From JADJNW01 sp964526645 (GTDB taxonomy: Bacteria; Bacteroidota; Bacteroidia; Chitinophagales; Saprospiraceae), in assembly GCA_964526645.1 (NCBI GenBank), contig CAZGJN010000008.1, positions 43,539-107,538 on the forward strand: DNA of 64,000 nucleotides, read 5' to 3'. Each line of letters starts with the position of its first letter. Position 1 is the first letter of the stretch. Shown one piece after another: positions 1 through 8,220 of the stretch. The position numbers were made by a program, and so were the translations under genes. Under the pieces are notes generated by a model. That model worked only from the letters and a program-made list of their open reading frames with translations. It was not told the DNA's origin and did not search any database.

Positions 1-96
1 CACATTTTAGAAACACACTGGGCCCTGAACTATACAATTTAATTCACAGCATATTGAATACTAAGTGTTTACCACGAGAATGCACATTTGGCAATT

Positions 97-483
97 TTAC
101 AGCTGTTTATCCACTTCATTTAATTCTTTTGCGTCGTAATTCCCAAACCAATCCACCAGTTTTTTTCTGGCTTTTTCGCGCACTTCATCATTGATATAAG
201 CGGCAATGGTCACCAGACCAAAACTCAGCATCCCAAGATCATCGGTATAGCCAATAATAGGGCTCAAATCGGGGATGGCATCAATGGGAGAAATTAAATA
301 CCCCAACACCCCTAGGATGATATTCTTGGCCCAGCGCGGGGTGTCGCTGCGCTGATAAGCATAAAACAATAATAAAATCGTGTAAACCGATTTCACGCCG
401 ATTTGCCGAGCGTATCTGGTTAGTTTCGACCAAAGCTTGTTTTCTGAAAATTGCTTAATATATCTTTTAACTGGATTTTTCAT
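97..483 (-). CDS. YkvA family (DUF1232) membrane-associated protein
   Basis: A 128-residue protein with the DUF1232/YkvA signature ISPIDAIPD at residues 64-72 followed by GYTDDLG at 78-84. A hydrophobic stretch lies at about 31-43 and a second starts near 55, so it is probably membrane-associated. The family is widespread and its biochemical role is not established. The gene stands alone: the next gene upstream on the same strand ends at 599, about 115 bp away. A near-consensus minus-strand -7 element (TAccTTTT) lies at 507-514, about 24 nt before the ATG, so it is likely transcribed from its own promoter. The length and the position of the motif are normal for the family. Confidence 0.85.
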   Translation of the reverse strand: MKNPVKRYIKQFSENKLWSKLTRYARQIGVKSVYTILLLFYAYQRSDTPRWAKNIILGVLGYLISPIDAIPDLSPIIGYTDDLGMLSFGLVTIAAYINDEVREKARKKLVDWFGNYDAKELNEVDKQL

Positions 484-598
484 TCGACCTCATTTTTTTG
501 CAAAACAAAAGGTAAAGGTTTTTGAGTTCCTAAAAAATTTTTTTTCGACGAAAGTGAGTGATCTGCTCGGTAAATGATACCCCAAATGGTTAGGAGCG

Positions 599-1597
599 CT
601 ATCGCCTCCACTGGTCGGTCAATAATTCCTGCGCCGGTCCTGCCACTTCCATGCCTGCATTTTTGCCAATACCTGAAAAAATAAGCTGCTCCCCTTCGTA
701 CAGTTTCACTTCTACCCTTGCCTGCATGCTTTCGTTCACTTTGCCGGTCATATTGCCCGAAAGGGGAGAAATCAAATCACCGCCTTCTGCTTTGTGCGCC
801 AGAATGCCCAACCGGTTTTTTCGGTCTTTGAAGGATAAACGGACTGTATTTTCGTCAAAAGCTGCTTTCATCATAGCACCGGTGTAGGTAGCAAAGCGAT
901 ACAGTTTTTCGTCCAATAAAAATCCGACGATATATCCAATAAAATGACTGCCTAACCAAGGAATTTTGGCAACCGATGCCGAAAGACAAACCGGATACTC
1001 AACATCGAAATGGTTGGTTTGCATCCAAATCCAGGAGTTGGGAAAAGAAGTGCCCCAGTCTTTTTCGATATACCCTTTGCCGCCCGTAAAATCAATTTCC
1101 TTTCCATACACCTCCATGCGCCCCCGCAAGGTATGGTGTACGCTCACCACGCCGTGATAGCATTCCATAAAAGGGACAAAAGAATACCAGCCCATGATGC
1201 CCGGAGCGCCCAGCATTTTGGGCCAGGGGTAGCGATCTTGCCAGTGGAGTTTTCCTTGCAATTCCGGTAAATCGAGTGCGATAGAATTTGCTGAGAAAAA
1301 ATTATTGCCCAGCGCCAGCTCGAATGTTTGGTCGGAAGGCTGAAAGCTCGAATGCTCAAATGCGTGGTAAGTGGCGGTACATTTTTTGCCGTCCAGCACC
1401 TGAATAAAGGCATGTACATCGCCATCTTTTCCGTAGGAAATACCAGGAATAATTGCAAAAGCATACTGCTCCAGAGGATCCACTATTTTGAAATACCAGC
1501 CTTCAAAGTACTTGCGCGTTCTGCCCCAGCCGTGGTACATGTCTGGATTCCAGGTGGCTCGCCAGCGTTTTGGGAAATTCGAATGTAGGATTGCCAA
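599..1597 (-). CDS. Tocopherol cyclase-like (carotenoid hydratase-like) protein
   Basis: A 332-residue protein of the tocopherol cyclase-like family (PF14249). The N-terminal hallmark KYFEGWYFK is at residues 29-37, and GYIEKDWG at 175-182 is the second conserved block. In plants and cyanobacteria, members cyclise phytylquinols. Bacterial homologues outside phototrophs are mostly uncharacterised, so the substrate here is unknown. No signal peptide is visible, and a cytosolic or peripheral membrane location is likely. It is divergent from the radical SAM gene that starts at 1819. A weak minus-strand -7-like element (TAatTTTA) is at 1631-1638. No quinone or isoprenoid gene is adjacent to support a tocopherol role. 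Confidence 0.8.
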   Translation of the reverse strand: MAILHSNFPKRWRATWNPDMYHGWGRTRKYFEGWYFKIVDPLEQYAFAIIPGISYGKDGDVHAFIQVLDGKKCTATYHAFEHSSFQPSDQTFELALGNNFFSANSIALDLPELQGKLHWQDRYPWPKMLGAPGIMGWYSFVPFMECYHGVVSVHHTLRGRMEVYGKEIDFTGGKGYIEKDWGTSFPNSWIWMQTNHFDVEYPVCLSASVAKIPWLGSHFIGYIVGFLLDEKLYRFATYTGAMMKAAFDENTVRLSFKDRKNRLGILAHKAEGGDLISPLSGNMTGKVNESMQARVEVKLYEGEQLIFSGIGKNAGMEVAGPAQELLTDQWRR

Positions 1598-1761
1598 TCA
1601 CTATGATTTTAGGTTATGAAATCGTGAGTATAAAATTAAGTAAGTAGTTGGACAGTTTAAAAGCTAATAGTCCAAAGTTCTATAATAATGCAAAAATCCG
1701 ATACAAGGTTGGACTCGTTGGAAAAATAATAATGACCTGCTTATCCGTATTTATACAATGC

Positions 1762-1796
1762 CTTGATCATAAAGCTTTGTTAAATAGTTATCTTTG
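1762..1796 (+). promoter_or_regulatory. Bacteroidota-type promoter for the radical SAM gene
   Basis: CTTG at 1762-1765, a 23-nt spacer and TAtcTTTG at 1789-1796 match the -33/-7 pattern of the phylum. The spacer is a little longer than the usual 19-21. The -7 element ends 22 nt before the ATG at 1819, which supports that start over the longer upstream reading frame. Confidence 0.6.
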
Positions 1797-1818
1797 CAGT
1801 CCAAATTTAAAAATAACG

Positions 1819-3117
1819 ATGGCTTTGCGACACTCCCCCTATCTCCTCTACGCTGACGAAAACGGCAATGTCTTTGAAGATACCTCGCTGTACGCGCTGG
1901 GGCGCAGCGCGTGGTACGCATACCCCGTGCCGCTGGAGGATTGGATCGAGTTGCCGGAGGGCGGGTCGCTCTATAATCTGCCGGATCGCGTGGGCATTGG
2001 CATGGATGTGCGCACGGGTGAGATTCGGCATTGCGAGAAGGGCTTAGCAGTGGCGGCTTTTGTGCCTCCGGCGCACACAGGCTTATACCTGGCAGCTTTT
2101 GATAGCAAGCCAAATGCACCCACGTTATCGCTGTTTTGCTACACGGCGGTGGGCTGGTACGATGGTAAATTTTATGTGCCGGCGGTAAGAATTGAGGAAG
2201 ATATTCGCCAGGAATGTAATGGTTTTGACTGGGGTGTAATAAAAAAGGGCATTGATTATTATAAAAAAGCCTATCCGCAGAATCGTTTGGTAGAACATTT
2301 AGCGCAGAATTGTGCCTTGACTTACACTTGTCCGGCGGCGCGAAATTATTTCATGGGCCGCTGGGAATGCCCGGTGCCAGTGTCGCCTGCTTGCAACTCG
2401 AATTGCCTGGGCTGTATTTCCTTCCAACCGGAGGAGGAAAGCATTGTATCGAACCAAGATCGTTTGACCTTCAAACCCACCGCGCAGGAAATCGTCGAAT
2501 ACACCGTACCGCATTTAGAAGCAGCACCTTATCCCATCATCAGTTTTGGGCAGGGCTGCGAGGGCGAGCCGTTGCTGATGTGGGAAACCATTCGCGAAGC
2601 GATCATTGAAATCCGCAAGTTTACAGACAAAGGCAGCATCAACATCAACACCAACGGCAGTCGCCCGGCTTGGGTGGAGGAGTTGTGCAAAGTAGGGCTG
2701 AACAGCATTCGCGTAAGCACCAATTCGGCGCAAGCCTCGGTTTACCTGCCTTACTACCGCCCGAATAATTATGAATTTGAAGACATTGTAGAAAGTCTGC
2801 GCGTGGTGAATCGCTACGGCGGCTGGACGAGCATCAATTACTTCGTATTTCCTGGCATGACCGATAGTGAGGCGGAGTATGAAGCCCTGCGAAAATTGAT
2901 TCGAGATACCGATTTGAAAATGATTCAGTGGCGCAATTTTAATATTGACCCCGATTGGTATCTGACCAGAATCAATGTGACCGACCCTGGCGACCCGATT
3001 GGCGTGAAGCAAATGATGGACTTACTCAAAGAAGAATTTCCGCATTTGAAATATGGCTATTACAATCCGCCGATGGAGCGCATTCAGGGGAATTTTGCAG
3101 TGGATTTTGCGCACTGA
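1819..3117 (+). CDS. Radical SAM protein of unknown substrate
   Basis: The frame opens at 1648, but the promoter at 1789-1796 and the start of a conserved-looking sequence point to the ATG at 1819, giving 432 residues. The CxxxCxxC iron-sulfur signature is C192, C196, C199 (CNSNCLGC). It is followed by a TIM-barrel-like region with INTNGSRP and STNSAQ segments typical of radical SAM enzymes. About 190 residues precede the cluster motif, an unusually long N-terminal extension without a recognised domain. The family generates a 5'-deoxyadenosyl radical from S-adenosylmethionine, but the substrate cannot be read from the sequence. Neighbours (a tocopherol-cyclase-like gene and a membrane hydroxylase) do not form an obvious pathway with it. 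Confidence 0.85.
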   Translation: MALRHSPYLLYADENGNVFEDTSLYALGRSAWYAYPVPLEDWIELPEGGSLYNLPDRVGIGMDVRTGEIRHCEKGLAVAAFVPPAHTGLYLAAFDSKPNAPTLSLFCYTAVGWYDGKFYVPAVRIEEDIRQECNGFDWGVIKKGIDYYKKAYPQNRLVEHLAQNCALTYTCPAARNYFMGRWECPVPVSPACNSNCLGCISFQPEEESIVSNQDRLTFKPTAQEIVEYTVPHLEAAPYPIISFGQGCEGEPLLMWETIREAIIEIRKFTDKGSININTNGSRPAWVEELCKVGLNSIRVSTNSAQASVYLPYYRPNNYEFEDIVESLRVVNRYGGWTSINYFVFPGMTDSEAEYEALRKLIRDTDLKMIQWRNFNIDPDWYLTRINVTDPGDPIGVKQMMDLLKEEFPHLKYGYYNPPMERIQGNFAVDFAH

Positions 3118-3276
3118 GGCGTGGAGGCGGTTTTGTCAATCTTTGTGATTTTGAGAAAGCTGAAAAGTAAAACAACCCATCTGACCCGCTACCTATTTTC
3201 CAAACTACTTGTTCTTTTTTCAAATTTGTTATAACTTAATGCTGCTTTTACAAAACACAATTGAAACGATTCGCTT

Positions 3277-4326
3277 ATGCTACGAGATTTGAAATATCTG
3301 ATCGCTTATATCGCCCCTTTGGCGGCTTATTTTGGGGTTTACTATGGCGGTATTTGGTCTTTTGGCAGTATCTATGTCGCTTTTGTTATCATTCCTATCG
3401 TAGAACAATTTTTACCAAAATCGGATTGGAATTTCCCGCCAGCCGTAGAGGACAAAAAGGCAGTAGCGCGCTTTTTTGATATCCTGCTTTATCTGAATAT
3501 CCCCATTCTGTACGGCTTGATCATTTTTTTCTTTTATCGCCTGATACAGGGCGGATTGGCCACCTATGAGGTAGTCGGTATGATTTGCAATGTAGGCTTG
3601 ATCGTGGGTACCGCTGGTATCAATGTAGGGCATGAACTGGGGCACCGCACCAATCCCTTCGAGCAAACCCTGGGCAAAATCTTACTGCTCCCGGCATTAT
3701 ACATGCACTTTTTTATAGAACACAACCGCGGGCATCACAAAAATGTAGCAACCCCGCTCGATCCCGCCTCCGCGCGCCTGGGCGAAAGCGTGTATGCCTT
3801 TTGGGTGCGTTCTGTCGTAGGCAGTTATCTCAACGCCTGGAAACTCGAAGCCGAACGATTGCGCAAGCTATCAAAACCCGTGCTGACCTGGTCGAATGAA
3901 ATGCTCCGCTTTCAGGTATTTCAATTGGCTTACCTCGCAAGCATCGGTTTAATATGGAACTGGACGATGATCGCTTATGCAATTGCAATCGCCATTTTTG
4001 GGTTCTTGCTCCTGGAATGCGTAAATTATATCGAACACTACGGCTTGCGCAGGGCTTTGCTACCCAATGGGCGCTATGAAAGCGTCCGTCCTGAGCACTC
4101 CTGGAATTCGGACCATGAGTTGGGAAGAATATTCCTTTACGAACTCACCCGCCACAGCGACCACCACTACAAAGCAACCCGCAAATACCAGATACTTCGC
4201 CACTTCGATGAAAGCCCCCAGTTGCCCCTGGGCTACCCTACTTCCATCTTAGCATCGCTCGTGCCGCCGCTATGGTTTAAAATGATGAACGACAAAGTAC
4301 GGCGCATATACCCCATGAAATTCTAA
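3277..4326 (+). CDS. alkB: AlkB-type membrane di-iron alkane 1-monooxygenase
   Basis: A 349-residue integral membrane protein with all the histidine motifs of the alkane hydroxylase/fatty acid desaturase superfamily: HELGH at 119-123, EHNRGHH at 148-154, IEHYG at 251-255 and RHSDHH at 291-296. NYIEHYGL is characteristic of AlkB rather than of desaturases. Hydrophobic segments at about 8-45, 70-115 and 215-247 fit a multi-span protein. AlkB oxidises the terminal carbon of alkanes or alkyl chains, taking electrons from rubredoxin. No rubredoxin or rubredoxin reductase gene is near, so the electron donor must be encoded elsewhere. It stands alone and is about 160 bp from the preceding gene. Confidence 0.9.
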   Translation: MLRDLKYLIAYIAPLAAYFGVYYGGIWSFGSIYVAFVIIPIVEQFLPKSDWNFPPAVEDKKAVARFFDILLYLNIPILYGLIIFFFYRLIQGGLATYEVVGMICNVGLIVGTAGINVGHELGHRTNPFEQTLGKILLLPALYMHFFIEHNRGHHKNVATPLDPASARLGESVYAFWVRSVVGSYLNAWKLEAERLRKLSKPVLTWSNEMLRFQVFQLAYLASIGLIWNWTMIAYAIAIAIFGFLLLECVNYIEHYGLRRALLPNGRYESVRPEHSWNSDHELGRIFLYELTRHSDHHYKATRKYQILRHFDESPQLPLGYPTSILASLVPPLWFKMMNDKVRRIYPMKF

Positions 4327-4547
4327 GAACATGCTTAAAAATTCCGATGTCTCAAAGAGAAGATTTACCTACTACGGGCATTTCTGCTCCAAACCAGGGG
4401 CATTGTAATAAATTAGATGCGTGGACAACAGTCAAGCGAAGTGTGGCTTTTTTCCAATTATTCCATCACTCCATCTTTCTATAAATCAAAATAAATACAT
4501 AAAATTATGTCAATCAATTTTTTAAATAAAATTCAAACATACTCTTA

Positions 4548-4755
4548 GAAAACTGCCAAAGCGTACATACCGCCGTTGAAAAATGAAATAGAAAAGTTGC
4601 TATTAACATAAAAATACCGCCCCAAATTCCTCCAGGACGGCATTTTTCTTTTATCTCGTACTTCCGACTTCGTACCTCTAACTTCCAACTTCCAGTTCTT
4701 CCGACCGTATCTCCACCTCCTCCACCTGCCGAAACACCACCACCCCATCAAACAC
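4548..4755 (+). repeat. Direct repeat copy A: remnant of hepT 3' end plus clpB 3' end
   Basis: About 208 bp that align almost end to end with 5355-5554. The first 63 bp encode the last 20 residues of the HEPN toxin with an identical stop codon. The remainder is the intergenic hairpin and the final codons of clpB with scattered substitutions and one 8-bp length difference. Neither gene is complete here. The copy is therefore a scar of a duplication that once included hepT and the clpB end. It sits immediately before mntA. Confidence 0.9.
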
Positions 4756-4763
4756 CTCACCTC

Positions 4764-4795
4764 CTTGCATTTTCCGCCAAAAAAAGCGATATTTG
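4764..4795 (+). promoter_or_regulatory. Candidate promoter for mntA, probably leaderless
   Basis: CTTG at 4764-4767, a 20-nt spacer and GAtaTTTG at 4788-4795 (seven of eight positions of TAnnTTTG). The last base lies only 6 nt before the ATG at 4802, so transcription would begin at or next to the start codon. Confidence 0.5.
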
Positions 4796-4801
4796 TAGCA
4801 C

Positions 4802-5089
4802 ATGACACGGCAAGAAACCATATCAATCATCAAAGATTATCTGTTGCAGTATCCCATTCGCAGCATTGGGATTTTTGGCTCTTTCGCCCGCGCGGAGGAA
4901 CGCCCCGATAGCGATATTGACATATTGGTTGGTTTTGCAGAAACCATTGACCTCTTTACCCTCGTGCGGATGCACCGCGAACTTTCGGCATTATTGCACC
5001 GCAAAGTAGATATTGTCACGGAAAAATCCTTACACCCCGCTTTCAGACCTTCCATCGAAAAAGATTTGCAAATGATTGCCGAGGCATGA
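4802..5089 (+). CDS. mntA: MntA-type nucleotidyltransferase antitoxin
   Basis: A 95-residue minimal nucleotidyltransferase. The motif GSx10DxD is exact: G26-S27, then D38 and D40 (SDID), with a third acidic residue at D70. In characterised MntA-HepT systems the MntA partner transfers AMP groups from ATP to a tyrosine of the HEPN toxin and so neutralises it. The last codons overlap the next gene by 4 nt (ATGA at 5086-5089), the usual arrangement for a translationally coupled pair. The gene is intact. Because the downstream toxin frame is broken, this may be a leftover antitoxin. Direct repeats flank the pair on both sides. Confidence 0.88.
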   Translation: MTRQETISIIKDYLLQYPIRSIGIFGSFARAEERPDSDIDILVGFAETIDLFTLVRMHRELSALLHRKVDIVTEKSLHPAFRPSIEKDLQMIAEA

Positions 5090-5418
5090 AAAATGATGCG
5101 TTTTATTTACAACATATTTTGTAATCCATTAATCGAATACTCGAATATACCAATGGACTTAGCGCAGCGGATTTTGAGGCAGCTTACTTGGTTCAAGATG
5201 CTGTAATTCGGCAATTAGAAATTATCGGAGAAGCCACCAAACGCCTATCGGAAGATTTTCGCAATACAAATACCAGCATTCCTTGGAAAGATATGGCTGG
5301 AATGCGCGACATTCTGATTCATGACTATCTGAATGTAGATTTAAATATCGTTTGGAAAACTGCCAAAGCGTACATACCGCCGTTGAAAAATGAAATAGAA
5401 AAGTTGCTATTAACATAA
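5086..5418 (+). pseudogene. hepT: HepT-like HEPN toxin with premature stop at codon 13
   Basis: Reading from the ATG at 5086, which overlaps the mntA stop, gives a 110-codon frame that continues with no frameshift to 5418. It carries TAA at codon 13 (5122-5124). Family alignments from memory place a polar residue here, so a single CAA-to-TAA change is the simplest explanation. The rest is a normal HepT (DUF86) protein: the RX4HXY catalytic motif is R74-DILI-H79-D-Y81, where the histidine and arginine cut RNA and the tyrosine is the AMPylation target. The residual frame from a TTG at 5188 would encode only the C-terminal 76 residues, lacking the first helix. The toxin is probably inactive unless the stop is read through or translation reinitiates. 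Confidence 0.8.
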
Positions 5419-5554
5419 AAATGCCGCCCCAAATTCCTTTAGGACGGCAATTTCTTTTATTTTGTACTTCCGACTTCTAACTTCCAACTTCCAGTTCTTC
5501 CGACCGTATCTCCACTTCTTCCACCTGTCTAAACACCACCACGCCGTCAAACAC
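5355..5554 (+). repeat. Direct repeat copy B: hepT 3' end to clpB 3' end
   Basis: About 200 bp in the original context, covering the last codons of hepT, the 58-bp gap and the final codons of clpB (minus strand). It is nearly identical to copy A at 4548-4755. The gap holds a hairpin (GCCGCCCC ... GGACGGC) that may end transcription from both converging genes. Confidence 0.9.
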
Positions 5555-8116
5555 ATCCAAAATCACGTGACTCTTGGGCTGCACCTTGCCGAGCAACATT
5601 TGCTTGGAGAGTTCGTTGAGCACTTTTTTCTGCACCACGCGCTTGAGCGGGCGGGCGCCAAACTCGGGGTTGTAGCCTTCCTCGGCGAGCCAGTCGAGCG
5701 CTTCGGGTGTCACGTCGAGCGTGATTTCCTGCTGTTGTAAAACGGCTTGCAATTGCTTGATTTGCAGGCGGATAATCGAGCGGATGTTCTTCGCCGTGAG
5801 CGGTTGGAACATAATCACTTCGTCAATCCGGTTCAGGAATTCCGGGCGAACCGTTTGCTTGAGCATTTCAAACAAGAGGTTTTTGGTTTTTTCCACGACT
5901 TCCTCCTGGTTCTTTTCGGTAATTTTTTCAAAATTTTCCCGAATCAAGTCCGACCCAATATTCGAAGTCATAATCACAATCGTATTTTTGAAATTCGCTA
6001 TACGACCCTTGTTATCCGTCAAGCGACCGTCGTCTAAGACTTGCAGCAGCACGTTGAACACGTCGGGATGCGCTTTTTCAATTTCATCCAACAGCACCAC
6101 GGAATACGGCTTGCGGCGCACCGCTTCCGTCAACTGCCCGCCTTCATCGTAGCCCACGTAGCCCGGAGGCGCACCCACGAGGCGCGACACCGAATGCCGC
6201 TCCTGATACTCGCTCATGTCAATGCGCGTCATCAGGTTTTCGTCGTTGAAGAGCACTTCGGCAAGGGCTTTCGCCAATTCGGTTTTACCCACGCCCGTCG
6301 TACCGAGGAACAGAAACGACCCAATCGGGCGCGAAGCACTCGACAAGCCCGTGCGGCTGCGACGAATGGCATCGGCGACGGCTTCCACGGCTTCCTCCTG
6401 ACCCACTACCCGTTTGTGCAATTCTGCTTCCAAATGCAGCAGCTTCTCGCGCTCGCTCTGGAGCATCCGCGTCACGGGCACGCCTGTCCACTTGCTCACG
6501 ATTTCGGCGATGTCTTCGGCATCCACTTCTTCTTTCACGAGCTGGCGACCGCTGGCTTGCATTTCCTGCAATTTGCCATTGTATTCATCCAAACGCTTTT
6601 GCGCTTCGGGAATGCGACCATAACGGATTTCTGCTGCCAGGCTAAAGTTACCTTCACGCTCAGCGCGGGCACTCTCATTGCGCAGAGATTCTAAGTCCTC
6701 TTTGGCTTTTTGAATGCCCAGCACGATTTCGCGCTCACTTTCCCAACGGGCACGAAGGGCATTGCGCTTTTCCTCAAGATTGGCAATTTCCTCGCTGATG
6801 CGCTTGATTTTCAGATCATCACTTTCACGCTTCACCGCTTCACGCTCGATTTCCAACTGGCGAATGCGGCGTTCCACTTCATCCAGTTCCTCCGGCATGG
6901 AATTCATCTCCAAACGCAGCCGGGCTGCGGCTTCGTCAATCAGGTCAATAGCCTTATCCGGCAAAAAGCGGTCGGTAATGTAGCGCTCGGAGAGTTGCAC
7001 GGCGGCGATAATCGCTTCGTCTTTGATGTTAATTTTGTGGTGCGTTTCGTAGCGTTCTTTCAAACCACGCAGAATCGAAATCGCATCTTCTTCACTCGGC
7101 TCACCGACTGTAACTGTCTGGAAACGGCGCTCTAATGCTTTATCCGATTCAAAATATTTTTGATACTCGTTCAGCGTGGTCGCACCAATGGCGCGGAGTT
7201 CGCCTCTTGCCAGCGCTGGTTTTAGAATATTTGCAGCATCCATTGCGCCTTGCGTCTTACCGGCTCCGACGAGGATGTGAATCTCGTCAATGAACAGGAA
7301 CAAACGCCCTTCGGCTTTGGTCACTTCGTTGATAACCGATTTCAATCGCTCTTCAAATTCGCCCTGATACTTCGCACCGGCAATTAAAGCGCCCATGTCG
7401 AGGGCATAAATTTCCTTATCGCGCAAGTCCTCTGGCACGTCGCCATTGACGATGCGGTGCGCCAAACCTTCCACAATAGCGGTTTTACCAACACCGGGTT
7501 CACCGATTAAAATCGGATTATTCTTCGTCCGGCGTGCCAAAATGTGCAGCACCCGCCGGATTTCTTCCTCGCGCCCGATGACGGGGTCGAGTTTGCCCGA
7601 CTTGGCGCGTTCGTTGAGGTTGACGGCGTATTTATTGAGCGCATTGTATGTTTCTTCGGCACTGGCGGTTTTCACGGTTGCGCCTTTGCGCAGGTCTTGA
7701 ATGGCAGCGCGTAAGGCTTTTTCGGTCACACCGCTATCTTTTAGCATTTGCGACACTTGGTCTTTGACCGTCAAAATACCGAGTAACAAATGCTCCAGCG
7801 CGACGTATTCATCGCCAAAATCTTTTAAAAACGTATTGGCTTTTTGAATCGCTTCATTGGTTGGGCGCGAAAGGTATTGACCGCTACCGTCACTGACTTT
7901 TGCATAGGATTTGATGATGCGATCTGTCGTTTGGCGAACGATATTTTGGTTGATGCTCATTTTTTTAAACACAAACGGCGTCACACTGTCGTCCACCTCG
8001 AAGATGCCTTTCAGCAAATGCCCCGGTTCAATGGCTTGGTTTTGATTTTCCATTGCCAATTGCTGCGCGCGCTGCACGGCCTCCTGTGATTTGATGGTGA
8101 AATTATTTAAGTTCAT
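5477..8116 (-). CDS. clpB: ATP-dependent chaperone ClpB
   Basis: An 879-residue Hsp100 disaggregase. Order: Clp N-terminal repeats (about 1-145), first AAA+ domain with Walker A GEPGVGKT at 205-212, the coiled-coil middle domain (about 400-540, rich in Glu/Arg heptads), second AAA+ domain with GTTGVGKT near 610, and the D2-small domain. It works with DnaK to resolubilise aggregated proteins. Typical members are 860-870 residues. The last 15 or so residues (EVEIRSEELEVGS) are encoded by a short-word repeat (reverse of ACTTCC words) and look like an added tail. The start has an AGGAGG ribosome-binding site 4 nt before ATG, which is unusual in this phylum. Confidence 0.97.
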   Translation of the reverse strand: MNLNNFTIKSQEAVQRAQQLAMENQNQAIEPGHLLKGIFEVDDSVTPFVFKKMSINQNIVRQTTDRIIKSYAKVSDGSGQYLSRPTNEAIQKANTFLKDFGDEYVALEHLLLGILTVKDQVSQMLKDSGVTEKALRAAIQDLRKGATVKTASAEETYNALNKYAVNLNERAKSGKLDPVIGREEEIRRVLHILARRTKNNPILIGEPGVGKTAIVEGLAHRIVNGDVPEDLRDKEIYALDMGALIAGAKYQGEFEERLKSVINEVTKAEGRLFLFIDEIHILVGAGKTQGAMDAANILKPALARGELRAIGATTLNEYQKYFESDKALERRFQTVTVGEPSEEDAISILRGLKERYETHHKINIKDEAIIAAVQLSERYITDRFLPDKAIDLIDEAAARLRLEMNSMPEELDEVERRIRQLEIEREAVKRESDDLKIKRISEEIANLEEKRNALRARWESEREIVLGIQKAKEDLESLRNESARAEREGNFSLAAEIRYGRIPEAQKRLDEYNGKLQEMQASGRQLVKEEVDAEDIAEIVSKWTGVPVTRMLQSEREKLLHLEAELHKRVVGQEEAVEAVADAIRRSRTGLSSASRPIGSFLFLGTTGVGKTELAKALAEVLFNDENLMTRIDMSEYQERHSVSRLVGAPPGYVGYDEGGQLTEAVRRKPYSVVLLDEIEKAHPDVFNVLLQVLDDGRLTDNKGRIANFKNTIVIMTSNIGSDLIRENFEKITEKNQEEVVEKTKNLLFEMLKQTVRPEFLNRIDEVIMFQPLTAKNIRSIIRLQIKQLQAVLQQQEITLDVTPEALDWLAEEGYNPEFGARPLKRVVQKKVLNELSKQMLLGKVQPKSHVILDVFDGVVVFRQVEEVEIRSEELEVGS

Positions 8117-8120
8117 ATTG

Positions 8121-8148
8121 CCTCCTTTTATTCCCCCCCCAAGGGGGG
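8121..8148 (-). promoter_or_regulatory. clpB ribosome-binding site behind a G/C hairpin
   Basis: On the minus strand the ATG (8116) is preceded by AGGAGG (8126-8121), a perfect Shine-Dalgarno sequence with a 4-nt spacer. Just upstream is a run of six C, TT and eight G (8148-8133) able to form a very stable hairpin. Ribosome access may depend on this local structure. Confidence 0.55.
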
Positions 8149-8161
8149 ATATTTCGGTTTA

Positions 8162-8215
8162 TTGGTTGAAGGGTTGATGTTAGACGTGCAATCAACCCAT
8201 CAACTTATCAACCAA
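8162..8215. repeat. Nested inverted repeat upstream of clpB
   Basis: Two perfect 8-bp arm pairs are nested: TTGGTTGA (8162-8169) with TCAACCAA (8208-8215), and GGGTTGAT (8171-8178) with ATCAACCC (8191-8198). The arms are built of CAACC/ATCAA words. Such word clusters recur elsewhere in the window. Confidence 0.85.
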
Positions 8216-8220
8216 AGCTA
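8213..8220 (-). promoter_or_regulatory. Candidate -7 element for clpB
   Basis: The minus strand reads TAgcTTTG, an exact match to TAnnTTTG, about 97 nt before the clpB ATG. A TTTG (8237-8234) lies upstream but only 13 nt away, so the -33 match is poor. The start of the transcript would overlap the nested inverted repeat. Confidence 0.4.

Larger units (their letters stand above)
4327..4801. other. Gene-free stretch between alkB and mntA
   Basis: This 475-bp stretch has no credible gene. The first 220 bp are AT-rich and unremarkable. The rest is copy A of a direct repeat (4548-4755) and then the mntA promoter. A minus-strand reading frame of 93 codons here is only the repeat read in one frame and has no coding support. 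Confidence 0.7.

Noticed and set aside
1648..1818. N-terminal extension of the radical SAM frame
   Set aside because: A good promoter lies inside it at 1762-1796, and the extension has no family-like sequence.
6041..6694. A 217-codon open frame opposite clpB
   Set aside because: It lies entirely antisense to a strongly conserved gene, is His/Phe-rich without domain character, and is explained by the codon bias of clpB.
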